Positions 36,555 through 45,778 are shown, numbered from the stretch's first letter. The stretch: DNA of 64,000 nucleotides from Paracidovorax valerianellae (GCF_900102625.1 NZ_FMZC01000001.1:124001-188000); one strand, 5' to 3'. Notes: generated by a model from the letters alone, not told the origin. Numbers and translations: made by a program.

Positions 36555-39500
36555 TCAGCTATTCAACTGTGCCCAGAGCTTGTCGAGCCGCTTCACGCTC
36601 ACCGGCTGCGGGGTCCGCAACTCTTGCGCGAAAAAGCTGACACGCAGTTCTTCCAGCAACCAGCGCAACTCTTGCATGCGTGCGTCCACAGCCCCTTTGC
36701 GTTCTGCCACCAGGCGCCAGTAGCGTTGCTCCTGCGGGCGCAGTTCGGCCAGCTTGGCGGCGTCGCGGGCCGGGTCGGCCCGGTACTTGTCCAGCCGCAG
36801 CGTGATGGCTTTGAGGTAGCGGCCGAAGTGCGCCAGTTGCGTCCAGGGTGCGGCTGCCAGGAATTGCTTGGGCATGAGGCGCTGCAATTGCTGCTGCGCG
36901 TCCTGCACGGCGTCTGGCGCGTTCTTGGTGTCCTTGATCTTGCGGGCCGCGGCGGCGTATTCCAGCAAGATGGTGCCGGCCAGCCGGGCGACTTCGTTCG
37001 CGATCAGCGTGAGCCGGCCACGGCCCTCTTCCACCCGGCGCTTGAAAGCCGCTTCGTCGGTGGGCAGCGGGTCGAGCAGGAAGGCGCGGTCCAGGGCCAC
37101 ATCGATGATCTGGGTGCGCAGTTCTTCCTGCGTGCCCAGCGGCATGTACGCCACCGCCATCTTCTGCAGGTCGGGAATGTTCTTTTCCAGGTATTTGAGC
37201 GCGTCCTTGATCTGCAGCGCGAACAAGCGGCGCAACCCCGCGCGGTGCTTGGCCGCCGCCAGCTCGGGTTCGTCGAACACCTCGATGGTGACCGCGTCGC
37301 CCCCATCGATGAGCGCCGGAAAACCGATCAGCGTCTGGCCGCCTTTGCGGATTTCCATCAGTTCGGGCAACTCGCCGAAAGTCCAGGCCGTGTAGCGCTG
37401 GCCTGCCGGTGCCTGGCGGGCCGAGGACCCCGCCGCAGACGCCGGTGCAGCAGCAGGGGCCGCTGCCTGCCCGGACGCAGCACCACGCCGCGCAGGCTGC
37501 TCTGCTTCTTTTTTTATAGCAGACTGCCTTAGTCCCATATGCGCTGGAGGCTCTTTTTCTTCAAAGCCTTTGGCATCACCCCCCAGCTTGAGCCCGGCCA
37601 GTGCCTGGAATGCACCCCGCGCCTTGGCGCCCCACTCGGCCTTGAGTGCCCCCAGGTTGCGCCCGTGGCCGAGCTGGCGCCCATGCTCGTCCACCACACG
37701 GAAGTTCATGAACAGGTGCGGGCTGAGCATGTCCAGCTTGAAATCGGCCCGCTTGACGTCCAGCGAGGTCTCGTCGCGCACCTGCTTGAGCAGCACGTCG
37801 ACCAGGCTGCCATGGCCGAAGCGCTCCGGCGTGCCGAGCAGCTCGGCCAGCCGCACCGCGCTGTCGGGCAGCGGCACGAACCGGCTGCGCGGGCGCTGCG
37901 GCAGGCTCTTGAGCAGCGCCTGGATCTTGGGTTGCAGCATGCCGGGCACCAGCCATTCGCAGCGCTCGTCGCTGACCTGGTTGAGCACGAAGAGCGGCAC
38001 GGTCACGGTGATGCCGTCGCGCGGGTCGCCGGGCTCGTGCAGGTAGGTGGCCACGCAATCCACGCCGCCCAGCCGCACGGTGCGGGGAAAGGCGTTGCCG
38101 GTGATGCCGGCCGCCTCGTGGCGCATGAGTTCTTCCCGCGTCAGCTTGAGCAGATCGGGGTTGGCGGCGCTCGCGTCGCGGTACCAGGCTTCGAAGCTGT
38201 AGCCGCTGCACACGTCCGGTGGCAGTTGCTGGTCGTAGAAGGCATAGATCAGCTCGTCGTCCACCAGCACGTCCTGGCGCCGTGACTTGTGTTCGAGCTC
38301 TTCCACCTTGGCGATGAGCTTGTGGTTGGCCGCCAGGAACGGCAGCTTGGTGTCCCACTGCCCACCGATCAGCGCTTCGCGGATGAAGATCTCGCGCGCG
38401 GCATACGGGTCCACCTTGCCGAAGTTCACCCGTCGGTTGTTGTAGATGACGATGCCGTAGAGCGTGGCGCGCTCCAGGGCATTGACCTCGGCGGCCTTCT
38501 TTTCCCAGTGCGGGTCGAGCAGTTGCTTCTTGAGCAGGTGGCCGCCCAGTTGCTCGATCCACTGCGGCTCGATGGCGGCGATGCCCCGGCCGAACAGACG
38601 CGTGGTTTCCACCAGCTCGGCCGCGACGATCCAGCGCCCGGGCTTCTTGGACAGGTGGGCGCCCGGGTGCTTGTAGAACTTGATGCCGCGCGCGCCCAGG
38701 TACCAGTCTTCCTCGTCGCTCTTCACGCCGATGTTGCCCAGCAGCCCGGCCAGCATGGACAGGTGGATCTGCTCATAGCTCGCGGGACGCTCGTTGATGC
38801 TCCAGCGGTGCTCGGTGACGACCGTGAGCAATTGCGTGTGGATGTCGCGCCACTCGCGCAGCCGGCGCACGCTGATGAAGTTCTGGCGCAGCAGCGCTTC
38901 GTATTGGCGGTTGCTCAGCTTGTGGGTCGGTGCCGCCACGGCGGCTTCGGCGGCCGGCGGCGGTGCCACGGCGGCAGCGGCCATGCGCTGCGACACGGGC
39001 AGCACGGCCTGCGAAGGCGCGCCCTTGCGGGCCGCCTGCTTTTGCATGCGGGCCGACGGCAGGGTGGGTGCACCGCCACGGGCTTCGTTGATCCATTTCC
39101 AGAGCTTGAGGTAGCCGCTGAATTCACTCTTCTCGTCGTCGAACTTGGCATGCGCCTGGTCGGCCTGCTGCTGCGCCTCCATCGGGCGGTCGCGCACGTC
39201 CTGCACGCTCAATGCGCTGGCGATGATGAGTACCTCGTCCAGCGCCTGGCGTTCGCGCGCCTCCAAAATCATGCGGCCCACGCGCGGGTCGAGCGGCAGG
39301 CGCGACAGTTCCTGGCCCATGGGCGTGAGTTCGTTGGATTCGTCCACCGCACCCAACTCGCCCAGCAACTGGTAGCCATCGGCAATCGCGCGGCCCGAGG
39401 GGGCCTCGATGAACGGGAACTGCGCCACGTCGCCCAGGTTGAGCGACTTCATCCGCAGGATGACGCCCGCCAGCGACGAGCGCAGGATTTCTGGGTCGGT

Positions 39501-40745
39501 GAAGCGCGGCCGCCCGTTGAAATCCGCCTCGTCGTAGAGACGGATGCAGATGCCGTTGGCCACGCGGCCGCAGCGGCCTGCGCGCTGGTTCGCGGCGGCC
39601 TGGCTGACGGGCTCGACCATCAACTGCTCCACCTTGCTCCTAAAACTGTAGCGCTTGAAGCGCGCGGTACCTGCGTCGATGACGTAACGGACTCCGGGCA
39701 CGGTGAGCGAGGTTTCGGCCACGTTAGTGGCCAGCACGATGCGCCGGCCGGTGTGGCCGTCGAAGATGCGGTCCTGCTCGGCCTGCGACAGCCGCGCGAA
39801 CAGGGGCAGCACCTCGGCATTGCGCATGACCGGCTGGTGCGCGAGGTGCTTGCGCAAGTGGTCGGCCGCCTCGCGGATCTCACGCTCGCCCGGCAGGAAG
39901 ACGAGGATGTCACCGCCGGCATTGCCTGCCCACAGCTCATCCACGCCATCGGCGATGGCCTCGTTCAGGCCGTAGTCGCGCGAATCCTCGAACGGGCGCC
40001 AGCGCTGCTCCACAGGAAAGGTGCGGCCGGACACGTAGATGATGGGCGCCGGCACCAGCTCGCCGCCCGCGGGATTTTCGCCCGGCTTGGAGCGGTCCTG
40101 CGAAGGACGCGGCAGCGCGAAGTGCTTGGCGAAGCGGTCGGCATCGATGGTGGCCGAGGTGACCACCACCTTCAGGTCCGGCCTGCGAGGCAGGATCTGG
40201 CGCAGATAGCCCAGCAGGAAGTCGATGTTGAGGCTGCGCTCGTGTGCCTCGTCGATGATGATCGTGTCGTAGGCCTTGAGCAGCGGATCGGTCTGCGTCT
40301 CGGCCAGCAGGATGCCGTCGGTCATGAGCTTGACCGAAGCGTCGCGCGAGAGCCGGTCCTGAAAGCGCACCTTGTAGCCCACCACGTCGCCCAGCGGGGT
40401 CTGCAGTTCGTCGGCGATGCGCTTGGCCACGCTGCTGGCGGCGATGCGGCGCGGCTGCGTGTGCCCGATGAGCTGGCCCTTCTGCCCGGGCGCCGCATTG
40501 CACTTGCCGCGGCCGAGCGCCAGCGCGATCTTGGGCAGCTGCGTGGTCTTGCCCGAGCCGGTCTCGCCGCACACGATGATGACCTGGTGTTCCCGCATCG
40601 CCGCCATGATTTCGTCGCGCCGCGCCGAGACCGGCAAGGACGGCGGAAAGGTGATCTGCAGCGGCGCGGCACGCGTTGCGGGCTTGGCGGAAGCGGCCGG
40701 GGCGGCGTTGGCGGATGGGGAGGAAGAAGGCGCGGATTCGGTCAT
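36555..40745 (-). CDS. hrpA: ATP-dependent RNA helicase HrpA
   Basis: 1396 aa, near the size of E. coli HrpA (1300). Walker A GETGSGKTTQLPK near residue 60, DEAH box IIIDEAHERSLNIDFLLGYL, motif VTSATID and motif VI NQRAGRCGRVANG; then the winged-helix/OB region and a long HrpA-specific C-terminal half. The ATG at 40745 lacks a clear ribosome-binding site; 40757 is possible. The C-terminal half contains an in-frame repeat-derived segment (37516-37551) in a Pro/Ala-rich linker. HrpA has been linked to mRNA processing and rescue of stalled ribosomes. Confidence 0.95.
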   Translation of the reverse strand: MTESAPSSSPSANAAPAASAKPATRAAPLQITFPPSLPVSARRDEIMAAMREHQVIIVCGETGSGKTTQLPKIALALGRGKCNAAPGQKGQLIGHTQPRRIAASSVAKRIADELQTPLGDVVGYKVRFQDRLSRDASVKLMTDGILLAETQTDPLLKAYDTIIIDEAHERSLNIDFLLGYLRQILPRRPDLKVVVTSATIDADRFAKHFALPRPSQDRSKPGENPAGGELVPAPIIYVSGRTFPVEQRWRPFEDSRDYGLNEAIADGVDELWAGNAGGDILVFLPGEREIREAADHLRKHLAHQPVMRNAEVLPLFARLSQAEQDRIFDGHTGRRIVLATNVAETSLTVPGVRYVIDAGTARFKRYSFRSKVEQLMVEPVSQAAANQRAGRCGRVANGICIRLYDEADFNGRPRFTDPEILRSSLAGVILRMKSLNLGDVAQFPFIEAPSGRAIADGYQLLGELGAVDESNELTPMGQELSRLPLDPRVGRMILEARERQALDEVLIIASALSVQDVRDRPMEAQQQADQAHAKFDDEKSEFSGYLKLWKWINEARGGAPTLPSARMQKQAARKGAPSQAVLPVSQRMAAAAVAPPPAAEAAVAAPTHKLSNRQYEALLRQNFISVRRLREWRDIHTQLLTVVTEHRWSINERPASYEQIHLSMLAGLLGNIGVKSDEEDWYLGARGIKFYKHPGAHLSKKPGRWIVAAELVETTRLFGRGIAAIEPQWIEQLGGHLLKKQLLDPHWEKKAAEVNALERATLYGIVIYNNRRVNFGKVDPYAAREIFIREALIGGQWDTKLPFLAANHKLIAKVEELEHKSRRQDVLVDDELIYAFYDQQLPPDVCSGYSFEAWYRDASAANPDLLKLTREELMRHEAAGITGNAFPRTVRLGGVDCVATYLHEPGDPRDGITVTVPLFVLNQVSDERCEWLVPGMLQPKIQALLKSLPQRPRSRFVPLPDSAVRLAELLGTPERFGHGSLVDVLLKQVRDETSLDVKRADFKLDMLSPHLFMNFRVVDEHGRQLGHGRNLGALKAEWGAKARGAFQALAGLKLGGDAKGFEEKEPPAHMGLRQSAIKKEAEQPARRGAASGQAAAPAAAPASAAGSSARQAPAGQRYTAWTFGELPELMEIRKGGQTLIGFPALIDGGDAVTIEVFDEPELAAAKHRAGLRRLFALQIKDALKYLEKNIPDLQKMAVAYMPLGTQEELRTQIIDVALDRAFLLDPLPTDEAAFKRRVEEGRGRLTLIANEVARLAGTILLEYAAAARKIKDTKNAPDAVQDAQQQLQRLMPKQFLAAAPWTQLAHFGRYLKAITLRLDKYRADPARDAAKLAELRPQEQRYWRLVAERKGAVDARMQELRWLLEELRVSFFAQELRTPQPVSVKRLDKLWAQLNS
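37516..37551. repeat. Dispersed repeat copy inside hrpA
   Basis: A 36-bp stretch from ATAGCA to GCGCTGGAGGC that aligns with the intergenic copy at 56824-56859 at about 29 positions with one small shift. Here it is translated within HrpA, around PPAHMGLRQSAIKK. Confidence 0.55.
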
Positions 40746-40903
40746 GAAGGGCTGCATTATCCGAGCCCGCCGTTGGCCGTGCACAACAAGGGATGCACCG
40801 CAGCCTTGCCACGCACGCCGGGCCGATTTGATAATCGCGCCTTCGCTTCACCAGCGCCGCAACGAGCACCCTTGCGACGCCCTCTTTTACGGAGCTTTTT
40901 TCC

Positions 40904-40933
40904 ATGCCTCATTTGTTCAACACCCTCCACTGA
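40904..40933 (+). CDS. Candidate 9-codon leader peptide
   Basis: ATG preceded by ACGGAGC at 8-nt spacing, encoding MPHLFNTLH and a stop. The stop codon abuts the first arm of a hairpin, and competing hairpins plus a terminator follow before the next gene. This layout is that of a translation-dependent attenuator; expression is inferred. Confidence 0.5.
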   Translation: MPHLFNTLH

Positions 40934-40983
40934 ACACGGTTCCTCGCCCCGGCTGAACCGTGTCGCTCACACGCCGTTCAGCC
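40934..40983 (+). promoter_or_regulatory. Mutually exclusive hairpins of a putative attenuator
   Basis: Hairpin 1 pairs ACACGGTTC (40934-40942) with GAACCGTGT (40955-40963). Hairpin 2 pairs GGCTGAAC (40951-40958) with GTTCAGCC (40976-40983). Both need the GAAC at 40955-40958, so they cannot form together. Confidence 0.55.
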
Positions 40984-41030
40984 AAGGCTGCTGCGCTGCC
41001 CCACCCTCTTGGTAGAGGGCGCGCCGCACG

Positions 41031-41061
41031 AAAGCCCTGGCCTCTCCAGCCGGGGCTTTTT
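41031..41061 (+). terminator. Intrinsic terminator in the leader, upstream of the 81-aa gene
   Basis: AAAGCCCTGG pairs with CCGGGGCTTT (one wobble pair) around a 9-nt loop, then a run of five T. It ends 20 bp before the ATG at 41082, i.e. before the ribosome-binding site CAGGAA. A terminator in this place suggests regulated read-through. Confidence 0.75.
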
Positions 41062-41081
41062 GCTTTCAGGAATCGCACGCA

Positions 41082-41327
41082 ATGAGTGCACAGAAACGTT
41101 CCCGCGCCTTCCAGCAAGGCCGGGTCAAGGCCTTGCGCCGCATGAAGCAGCCGATGGTGCTGCACCTTGAAACCAGCGCACCTCCGCGCAACCCCGTGGC
41201 CCGCGCGCTCGCAGCGCGCGGCTCCAGCGCCGCCGCCGGCAAGCACATCCGCAGCCAGGGCGCGCAGCGCCGCGCCGACCGCATGGCGCTGCAGCGCACC
41301 CTGCGCCGCAGCGACACCACGGATTGA
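41082..41327 (+). CDS. Small basic protein of unknown function
   Basis: 81 aa, rich in Arg, Lys and Ala (MSAQKRSRAFQQGRVKALRR, GKHIRSQGAQRRADRMALQR). No signal peptide or membrane segment; such composition fits nucleic-acid or ribosome contact, but no family is recognised. Its stop is 17 bp before the ATG of the AAA-protease gene, so the two are probably one operon behind the attenuator-like leader. Confidence 0.7.
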   Translation: MSAQKRSRAFQQGRVKALRRMKQPMVLHLETSAPPRNPVARALAARGSSAAAGKHIRSQGAQRRADRMALQRTLRRSDTTD

Positions 41328-41344
41328 CATCGAAGAAGACCAAT

Positions 41345-43327
41345 ATGGACATGACAACCCTTCCCGCAGTGGCTCTGCCGCCGCTGCACCTCGAACTGGC
41401 CGAACGCCAGCAGCGGCTCGCCGACGCCGCGGCCCAGCTCAAGGCCGAACTGTTCGGCATCGACGAAGTGATCGACCGGGTCATCGACAGCGTGCGGGCC
41501 TGGTACGTGCTGCCCCAGTGCATCACCCGGCCCGTGATCGTCTGCCTGTGGGGCCTGACCGGCACGGGCAAGACGCAGCTCACCCGCCGGCTGGCCCAGC
41601 TGCTGGGCTTTTACGACCGGTTCGTGGAAGTGCAGATGGACGGATTCAGCCACGGTGCCAGCTACCGCAGCTCGTCCATCGCCGGCATGCTGTCGGATTC
41701 GGGCATCGACGAGGGCGCGCCCGGCATCCTCGTGCTGGATGAATTCCAGCGCTTTCGCACCGTGGACGCACAAGGGCGCGATGCGCCCGTCGAGCGCTAC
41801 CAGGACGTGTGGGCGCTGCTGTCCGATGGCCGCCTGCCGCCGCCCCTGAGCGCGCTGGGCGCCATCGAACGCAAGCTGGCCGACGCCTCTTACGAGGCTG
41901 AGCGCGAAGACGCCGACGAAGCGCCCCGGGCCGACAAGCCGCCCTACCGCTTTCAGTTGGACGTGTGGGACGCGCAAGAGCTCAAGGGCATGCTCAAGCT
42001 GCGCGAGCCGCTGGCGGAAATCATGCAGTGGCCACCCACGAAAGTGCGGCAGCTGTTTGCGCAGTTCCAGCAGTCGCAGCAGGCCTGGGAGACCGATTAC
42101 AGCCGCCTGCTGGTGTTCGTCTGCGGCAATCTCGACGAGATGTACCACGAGACCGCACAGCGCGTGGAAGACTGCGATACCGATGCCGACATCTTTCACC
42201 GGCTCACCCGCAAGCTCTCGCTCATCGATGTGAAAAAGGCCCTGAGCTCGCGCTTCAAGCCCGAGCAGATCGCGCGGCTGGGCAACGGGCACGTGATCTA
42301 TCCATCGTTCAGCAAGGCCACTTACGAACGGCTCATCCGCCACCTCTGCAGCCGGTACGTGGACGACATCGCACGGCAGACCGGTGTGCGCTTTGGCATC
42401 GGCGCCGACGTGTTCCAGGCGCTCTATGACAACGCCGTGTTTCCCGCCCAAGGGACGCGGCCACTGTTCTCGTCGGTGCATGCCATTTTGAGCGCGACGC
42501 TCGTGAATGCGGCGCTGTGGGCGCTGGAGCAGCGGGTGCCGCCGCACCAGACGCTGTCTCTCGGTCTGTGCGGCGGACTGCAGCATTTCACCGTGTCCGG
42601 CCAGGGCCCGCAGGGCGAGCCGCTGCAGGCCCGCTTCGCGGTTGCGCTGGATCTGCATCGCCTCAAGCAGCGCACGCATGCCGACTTTCGCACCCTGCTT
42701 GCCGTGCACGAAGCGGGCCATGGGCTGGCCTATGCGCTGCTGTTCGGCCACGCGCCGCAGGAGATCAAGATCAACATCGCTTCTTTCGAGGGCGGCTACA
42801 ACAGCTTTGCCAGCCTCAAGGCCACCACGCGCCAGAACGCGCTGGACGGAATGTGCGTGGGACTGGCGGGCCGTGTCGCGGAAGAGCTGGTGTTCGGCGA
42901 AATGGCCTGCACCACGGGCGCCGAGCACGACTACCAGCAGGTCACGGCCCAGGCCGCAAGGTACATCCGCCACCAGGGCTTCGGCGACCGCATCAGCCGC
43001 ACCGATGTCACGGTGGAGATGGACAACCACATCAATACCGATGCAGCGCCCAGCAACGATGCCATCGAAGCCCTGCTGCGCACGCAGTACCGACGCGCCC
43101 AGTCGCTGCTGGGCACGCACCGCGACGCGATCAAGCGCACGGTGGACGCGCTGCTGCAGCACGGTGCCATCACGCCGCCGGAGATGGTGGCGCTGATGCG
43201 GGACTGCGCCATCGCCCTGGCCGCGCCGGACCCGCAACCGGGCGGCGAAGAAGGGCTGGTGCTGGAGCCGTTCGCGGCCCGGTGGGCGGTTTTTTGCGAG
43301 GGTTCCGATGCGCGGGACGGGCGATGA
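41345..43327 (+). CDS. Clp-type AAA+ ATPase fused to an M41 (FtsH-like) metalloprotease
   Basis: 660 aa with no membrane segment. AAA+ module: Walker A GLTGTGKT (70-77), Walker B ILVLDEF (128-134), and SRFKPEQIARLG (302-313), which resembles the Clp/HSP100 box VII (FxPExxxR), followed by a small-domain-like GTRPLFSSVHAILS. Protease module: zinc motif HEAGH (455-459) and the third ligand Asp529 in TTGAEHDYQQVTAQAARY, with LAGRVAEELVFGE as in FtsH. FtsH itself is membrane-bound and has a different AAA clade, so this is an unusual soluble combination. Probably an ATP-driven cytosolic protease. Start at 41345 preferred; 41351 is possible. Confidence 0.85.
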   Translation: MDMTTLPAVALPPLHLELAERQQRLADAAAQLKAELFGIDEVIDRVIDSVRAWYVLPQCITRPVIVCLWGLTGTGKTQLTRRLAQLLGFYDRFVEVQMDGFSHGASYRSSSIAGMLSDSGIDEGAPGILVLDEFQRFRTVDAQGRDAPVERYQDVWALLSDGRLPPPLSALGAIERKLADASYEAEREDADEAPRADKPPYRFQLDVWDAQELKGMLKLREPLAEIMQWPPTKVRQLFAQFQQSQQAWETDYSRLLVFVCGNLDEMYHETAQRVEDCDTDADIFHRLTRKLSLIDVKKALSSRFKPEQIARLGNGHVIYPSFSKATYERLIRHLCSRYVDDIARQTGVRFGIGADVFQALYDNAVFPAQGTRPLFSSVHAILSATLVNAALWALEQRVPPHQTLSLGLCGGLQHFTVSGQGPQGEPLQARFAVALDLHRLKQRTHADFRTLLAVHEAGHGLAYALLFGHAPQEIKINIASFEGGYNSFASLKATTRQNALDGMCVGLAGRVAEELVFGEMACTTGAEHDYQQVTAQAARYIRHQGFGDRISRTDVTVEMDNHINTDAAPSNDAIEALLRTQYRRAQSLLGTHRDAIKRTVDALLQHGAITPPEMVALMRDCAIALAAPDPQPGGEEGLVLEPFAARWAVFCEGSDARDGR

Positions 43328-43434
43328 CCTGAAAACCGCCCGCGAAATCCCTTGGCCGGCCGCCCGGGGTGCCCCCCAACTTATCATTCCGGCCTGCGCC
43401 GTCTTTCCACCCCTGCCCGCCCTCGCTGCTGCCA

Positions 43435-44781
43435 ATGTCCGCTGTTTTCAATTTCACCTTCGTTCCCTGGTTCCGCTCGGTTGCGCCGTACATCCACAAG
43501 TTCCGCCACCAGACCTTCGTGATCGGGCTCACGGGCGAGGCCATCGCGGCCGGAAAGCTCCAGGCCATTGCGCAGGACCTGGCCATGATTCAGGCGATGG
43601 GCGTGAAGATCGTGCTGGTGCATGGCTTTCGCCCACAGGTGAACGAGCAGCTTGCCGCCAAGGGCCACGCCGAGAAGTATTCGCATGGCATTCGCGTGAC
43701 CGACTCGGTGGCGCTCGACTGCGCGCAGGAAGCTGCGGGCCAGTTGCGCTACGAGATCGAAGCGGCCTTCAGCCAGGGCCTGCCCAATACGCCGATGGCC
43801 GGCTCCACGGTGCGGGTGATCTCGGGCAACTTCTTGACCGCGCGGCCCGTGGGCATCGTGGACGGGGTCGATTTCCAGCACTCCGGGCTGGTGCGCAAGG
43901 TGGACGTGGCGGGCATCCGCCGGTCGCTCGACATGGACGCGCTGGTGCTGCTGTCGCCCTTCGGCTTTTCGCCGACCGGCGAGGCTTTCAACCTGACCAT
44001 GGAAGAAGTGGCGACCTCGGTGGCCATTGCGCTCAAGGCCGACAAGCTGGTGTTCGTGTGCGAGGTGCCAGGCATCCGCATGAACCCCGAAGAGCCCGAG
44101 AGCGACGACAACCCCATCGACACCGAACTGCCGTTGGCCCAGGCCCGGCAGATGCTGGCGCGCGTGGCCCCCAGCCAGCGCCCCACCGACACCGCGTTCT
44201 ACCTGCAGCACTGCGTGAAAGCCTGCCAGAACGGCGTGGAACGCAGCCACATCATCCCGTTCGCCGTTGACGGTGCGTTGCTGCTGGAGATTTACGTGCA
44301 CGACGGCATCGGCACCATGGTGGTCGATGAAAAGCTGGAAGAACTGCGCGAGGCCACGCCCGACGACGTGGGCGGCATCCTGCAGCTCATCGAGCCCTTC
44401 GAGAAGGACGGCACCCTCGTCAAGCGCGACCGGACCGAGATCGAGCGCGACATTGCCAACTACACCATCATCGAACACGATGGCGTGATCTTCGGCTGCG
44501 CGGCGCTCTATCCCTACCCCGAAGGCAGCACGGCCGAGATGGCGGCCGTGACCGTGTCGCCGCACAGCCAGGGCACGGGCGATGGCGAAAAGCTGCTCAA
44601 GCGCATCGAGCAACGGGCGCGGGGCATGGGTCTGACCAGCCTCTTCGTGCTGACCACGCGCACCATGCACTGGTTCATCAAGCGCGGCTTTCAGCCCGTG
44701 GACCCCGAATGGCTGCCCGAAGCCCGCAAGCGCAAATACAACTGGGACCGCCGCAGCCAGGTGCTGGTCAAGAAGCTGTAA
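43435..44781 (+). CDS. argA: Amino-acid N-acetyltransferase (N-acetylglutamate synthase)
   Basis: 448 aa. An amino-acid-kinase fold (VPWFRSVAPYIHKFRHQTFVIGLTGEAI, IVLVHGFRPQVNEQL) is followed by a GNAT domain (from about 300: EKDGTLVKRDRTEIERDI, AAVTVSPHSQGTGDGEKLL, WFIKRGFQPVD). This is the classical bacterial ArgA layout. It makes N-acetylglutamate from glutamate and acetyl-CoA, the first step to arginine. The start is the ATG at 43435; the frame upstream is not conserved. Confidence 0.95.
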   Translation: MSAVFNFTFVPWFRSVAPYIHKFRHQTFVIGLTGEAIAAGKLQAIAQDLAMIQAMGVKIVLVHGFRPQVNEQLAAKGHAEKYSHGIRVTDSVALDCAQEAAGQLRYEIEAAFSQGLPNTPMAGSTVRVISGNFLTARPVGIVDGVDFQHSGLVRKVDVAGIRRSLDMDALVLLSPFGFSPTGEAFNLTMEEVATSVAIALKADKLVFVCEVPGIRMNPEEPESDDNPIDTELPLAQARQMLARVAPSQRPTDTAFYLQHCVKACQNGVERSHIIPFAVDGALLLEIYVHDGIGTMVVDEKLEELREATPDDVGGILQLIEPFEKDGTLVKRDRTEIERDIANYTIIEHDGVIFGCAALYPYPEGSTAEMAAVTVSPHSQGTGDGEKLLKRIEQRARGMGLTSLFVLTTRTMHWFIKRGFQPVDPEWLPEARKRKYNWDRRSQVLVKKL

Positions 44782-44854
44782 CGAGGGGCGGCAACGTCGC
44801 CCTCTCAGTCTTTAGCGTTGCGCCCGCAGGACCATTGCCGGTCAAGCGGCCGGT

Positions 44855-45778
44855 TTACGCGGCAACAGCCCTTGCCACCTGGCGCGCCACCTCGGCGATC
44901 GTGGCGTCCCGTTTCTCAGGCGCTGTCGTGGTCTGCGTCATGTAGCAAGTGACGACGATGGGCGCGTCGCCGCCCGGGGGCCACAGCACGCCGATGTCGT
45001 TGGAAGAACCCTGGTTGCCGGTACCCGTCTTGTCGCCCACCCGCCAACCCGGCACACCGGCGCGAAGCCGCTTGTCGCCGGTCTTGGTGCCGACGATCCA
45101 CTCGACCAACTGCGCGCGCGATGCCGGCTGCAGCGCATCGCCCAGCGCCACCTTGCGCAGCGACTGCAGCATCGCCAGCGGCGTCGTCGTGTCGCGAGGA
45201 TCGCCTGGCGTGGCTTCGTTCAGCGTGGGTTCAGTGCGGTCGAGCCGGGTCACCGCATCACCCAGGCCGCGCACGAAAGCGGTGTAGCCCTGTGGCCCGC
45301 CATGGCGGGCCAGCAGCAGATTGGCCGCGGTGTTGTCGCTCAGGGTGACGGTGGCATCGCACAGCTCGCCCACCGTGATGCCGACCGCGCCCACGTGCTT
45401 TTCGGTCACCGGCGAATAGGCCACGAGCGCCGAGGGTTCGAAATGCACCCGGCGGTCCAGCGCCTCCTGCCCACGGTCGACGCGCTCCAGCATCCAGGCT
45501 GCGAGCAGCAGCTTGAACGTGCTGGCCATCGGAAAGCGCTCGTCCTGGCGCCAGCCGAGCGACAGGCCCGAACCGGTGTCGAGCATGGCCACGCCGAGCC
45601 GCGCGCCGCGCCCCTCCAGGCTGGATTCGAGCTGTTGCATGGCCGCTAGCCATGCCGCCTGGCGAGGACCGGGCTCAGCGGCGGGTGCCGCTGAATGCAC
45701 AGGCCCCGCCCACAAGGAGGCCGTCGACGCAGCGGCCACGGCAGCGAAAAGATCAAAGGAAAACTGGCGTCTTTGCAT
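44855..45778 (-). CDS. Class A beta-lactamase
   Basis: 307 aa with all active-site elements: Ser70-x-x-Lys in ASTFK, SDN (130-132) in TLSDNTAANL, ExxLN (166-170) in EPTLNE, and KTG (234-236) in GDKTGTG, plus Arg in TGDKRLRAGVP (Ambler numbering). The N-terminus MQRRQFSFDLFAAVAAAST may be a Tat-type signal. The enzyme hydrolyses beta-lactams in the periplasm. It is divergent from an AmpR-like regulator, as with inducible chromosomal enzymes. The spectrum cannot be read from sequence alone. Confidence 0.95.
   Translation of the reverse strand: MQRRQFSFDLFAAVAAASTASLWAGPVHSAAPAAEPGPRQAAWLAAMQQLESSLEGRGARLGVAMLDTGSGLSLGWRQDERFPMASTFKLLLAAWMLERVDRGQEALDRRVHFEPSALVAYSPVTEKHVGAVGITVGELCDATVTLSDNTAANLLLARHGGPQGYTAFVRGLGDAVTRLDRTEPTLNEATPGDPRDTTTPLAMLQSLRKVALGDALQPASRAQLVEWIVGTKTGDKRLRAGVPGWRVGDKTGTGNQGSSNDIGVLWPPGGDAPIVVTCYMTQTTTAPEKRDATIAEVARQVARAVAA

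Noticed and set aside
38289-41015. 908-codon open frame on the plus strand
   Set aside because: It is antisense to hrpA; its composition follows the codon pattern of hrpA and shows no domain or ribosome-binding site.
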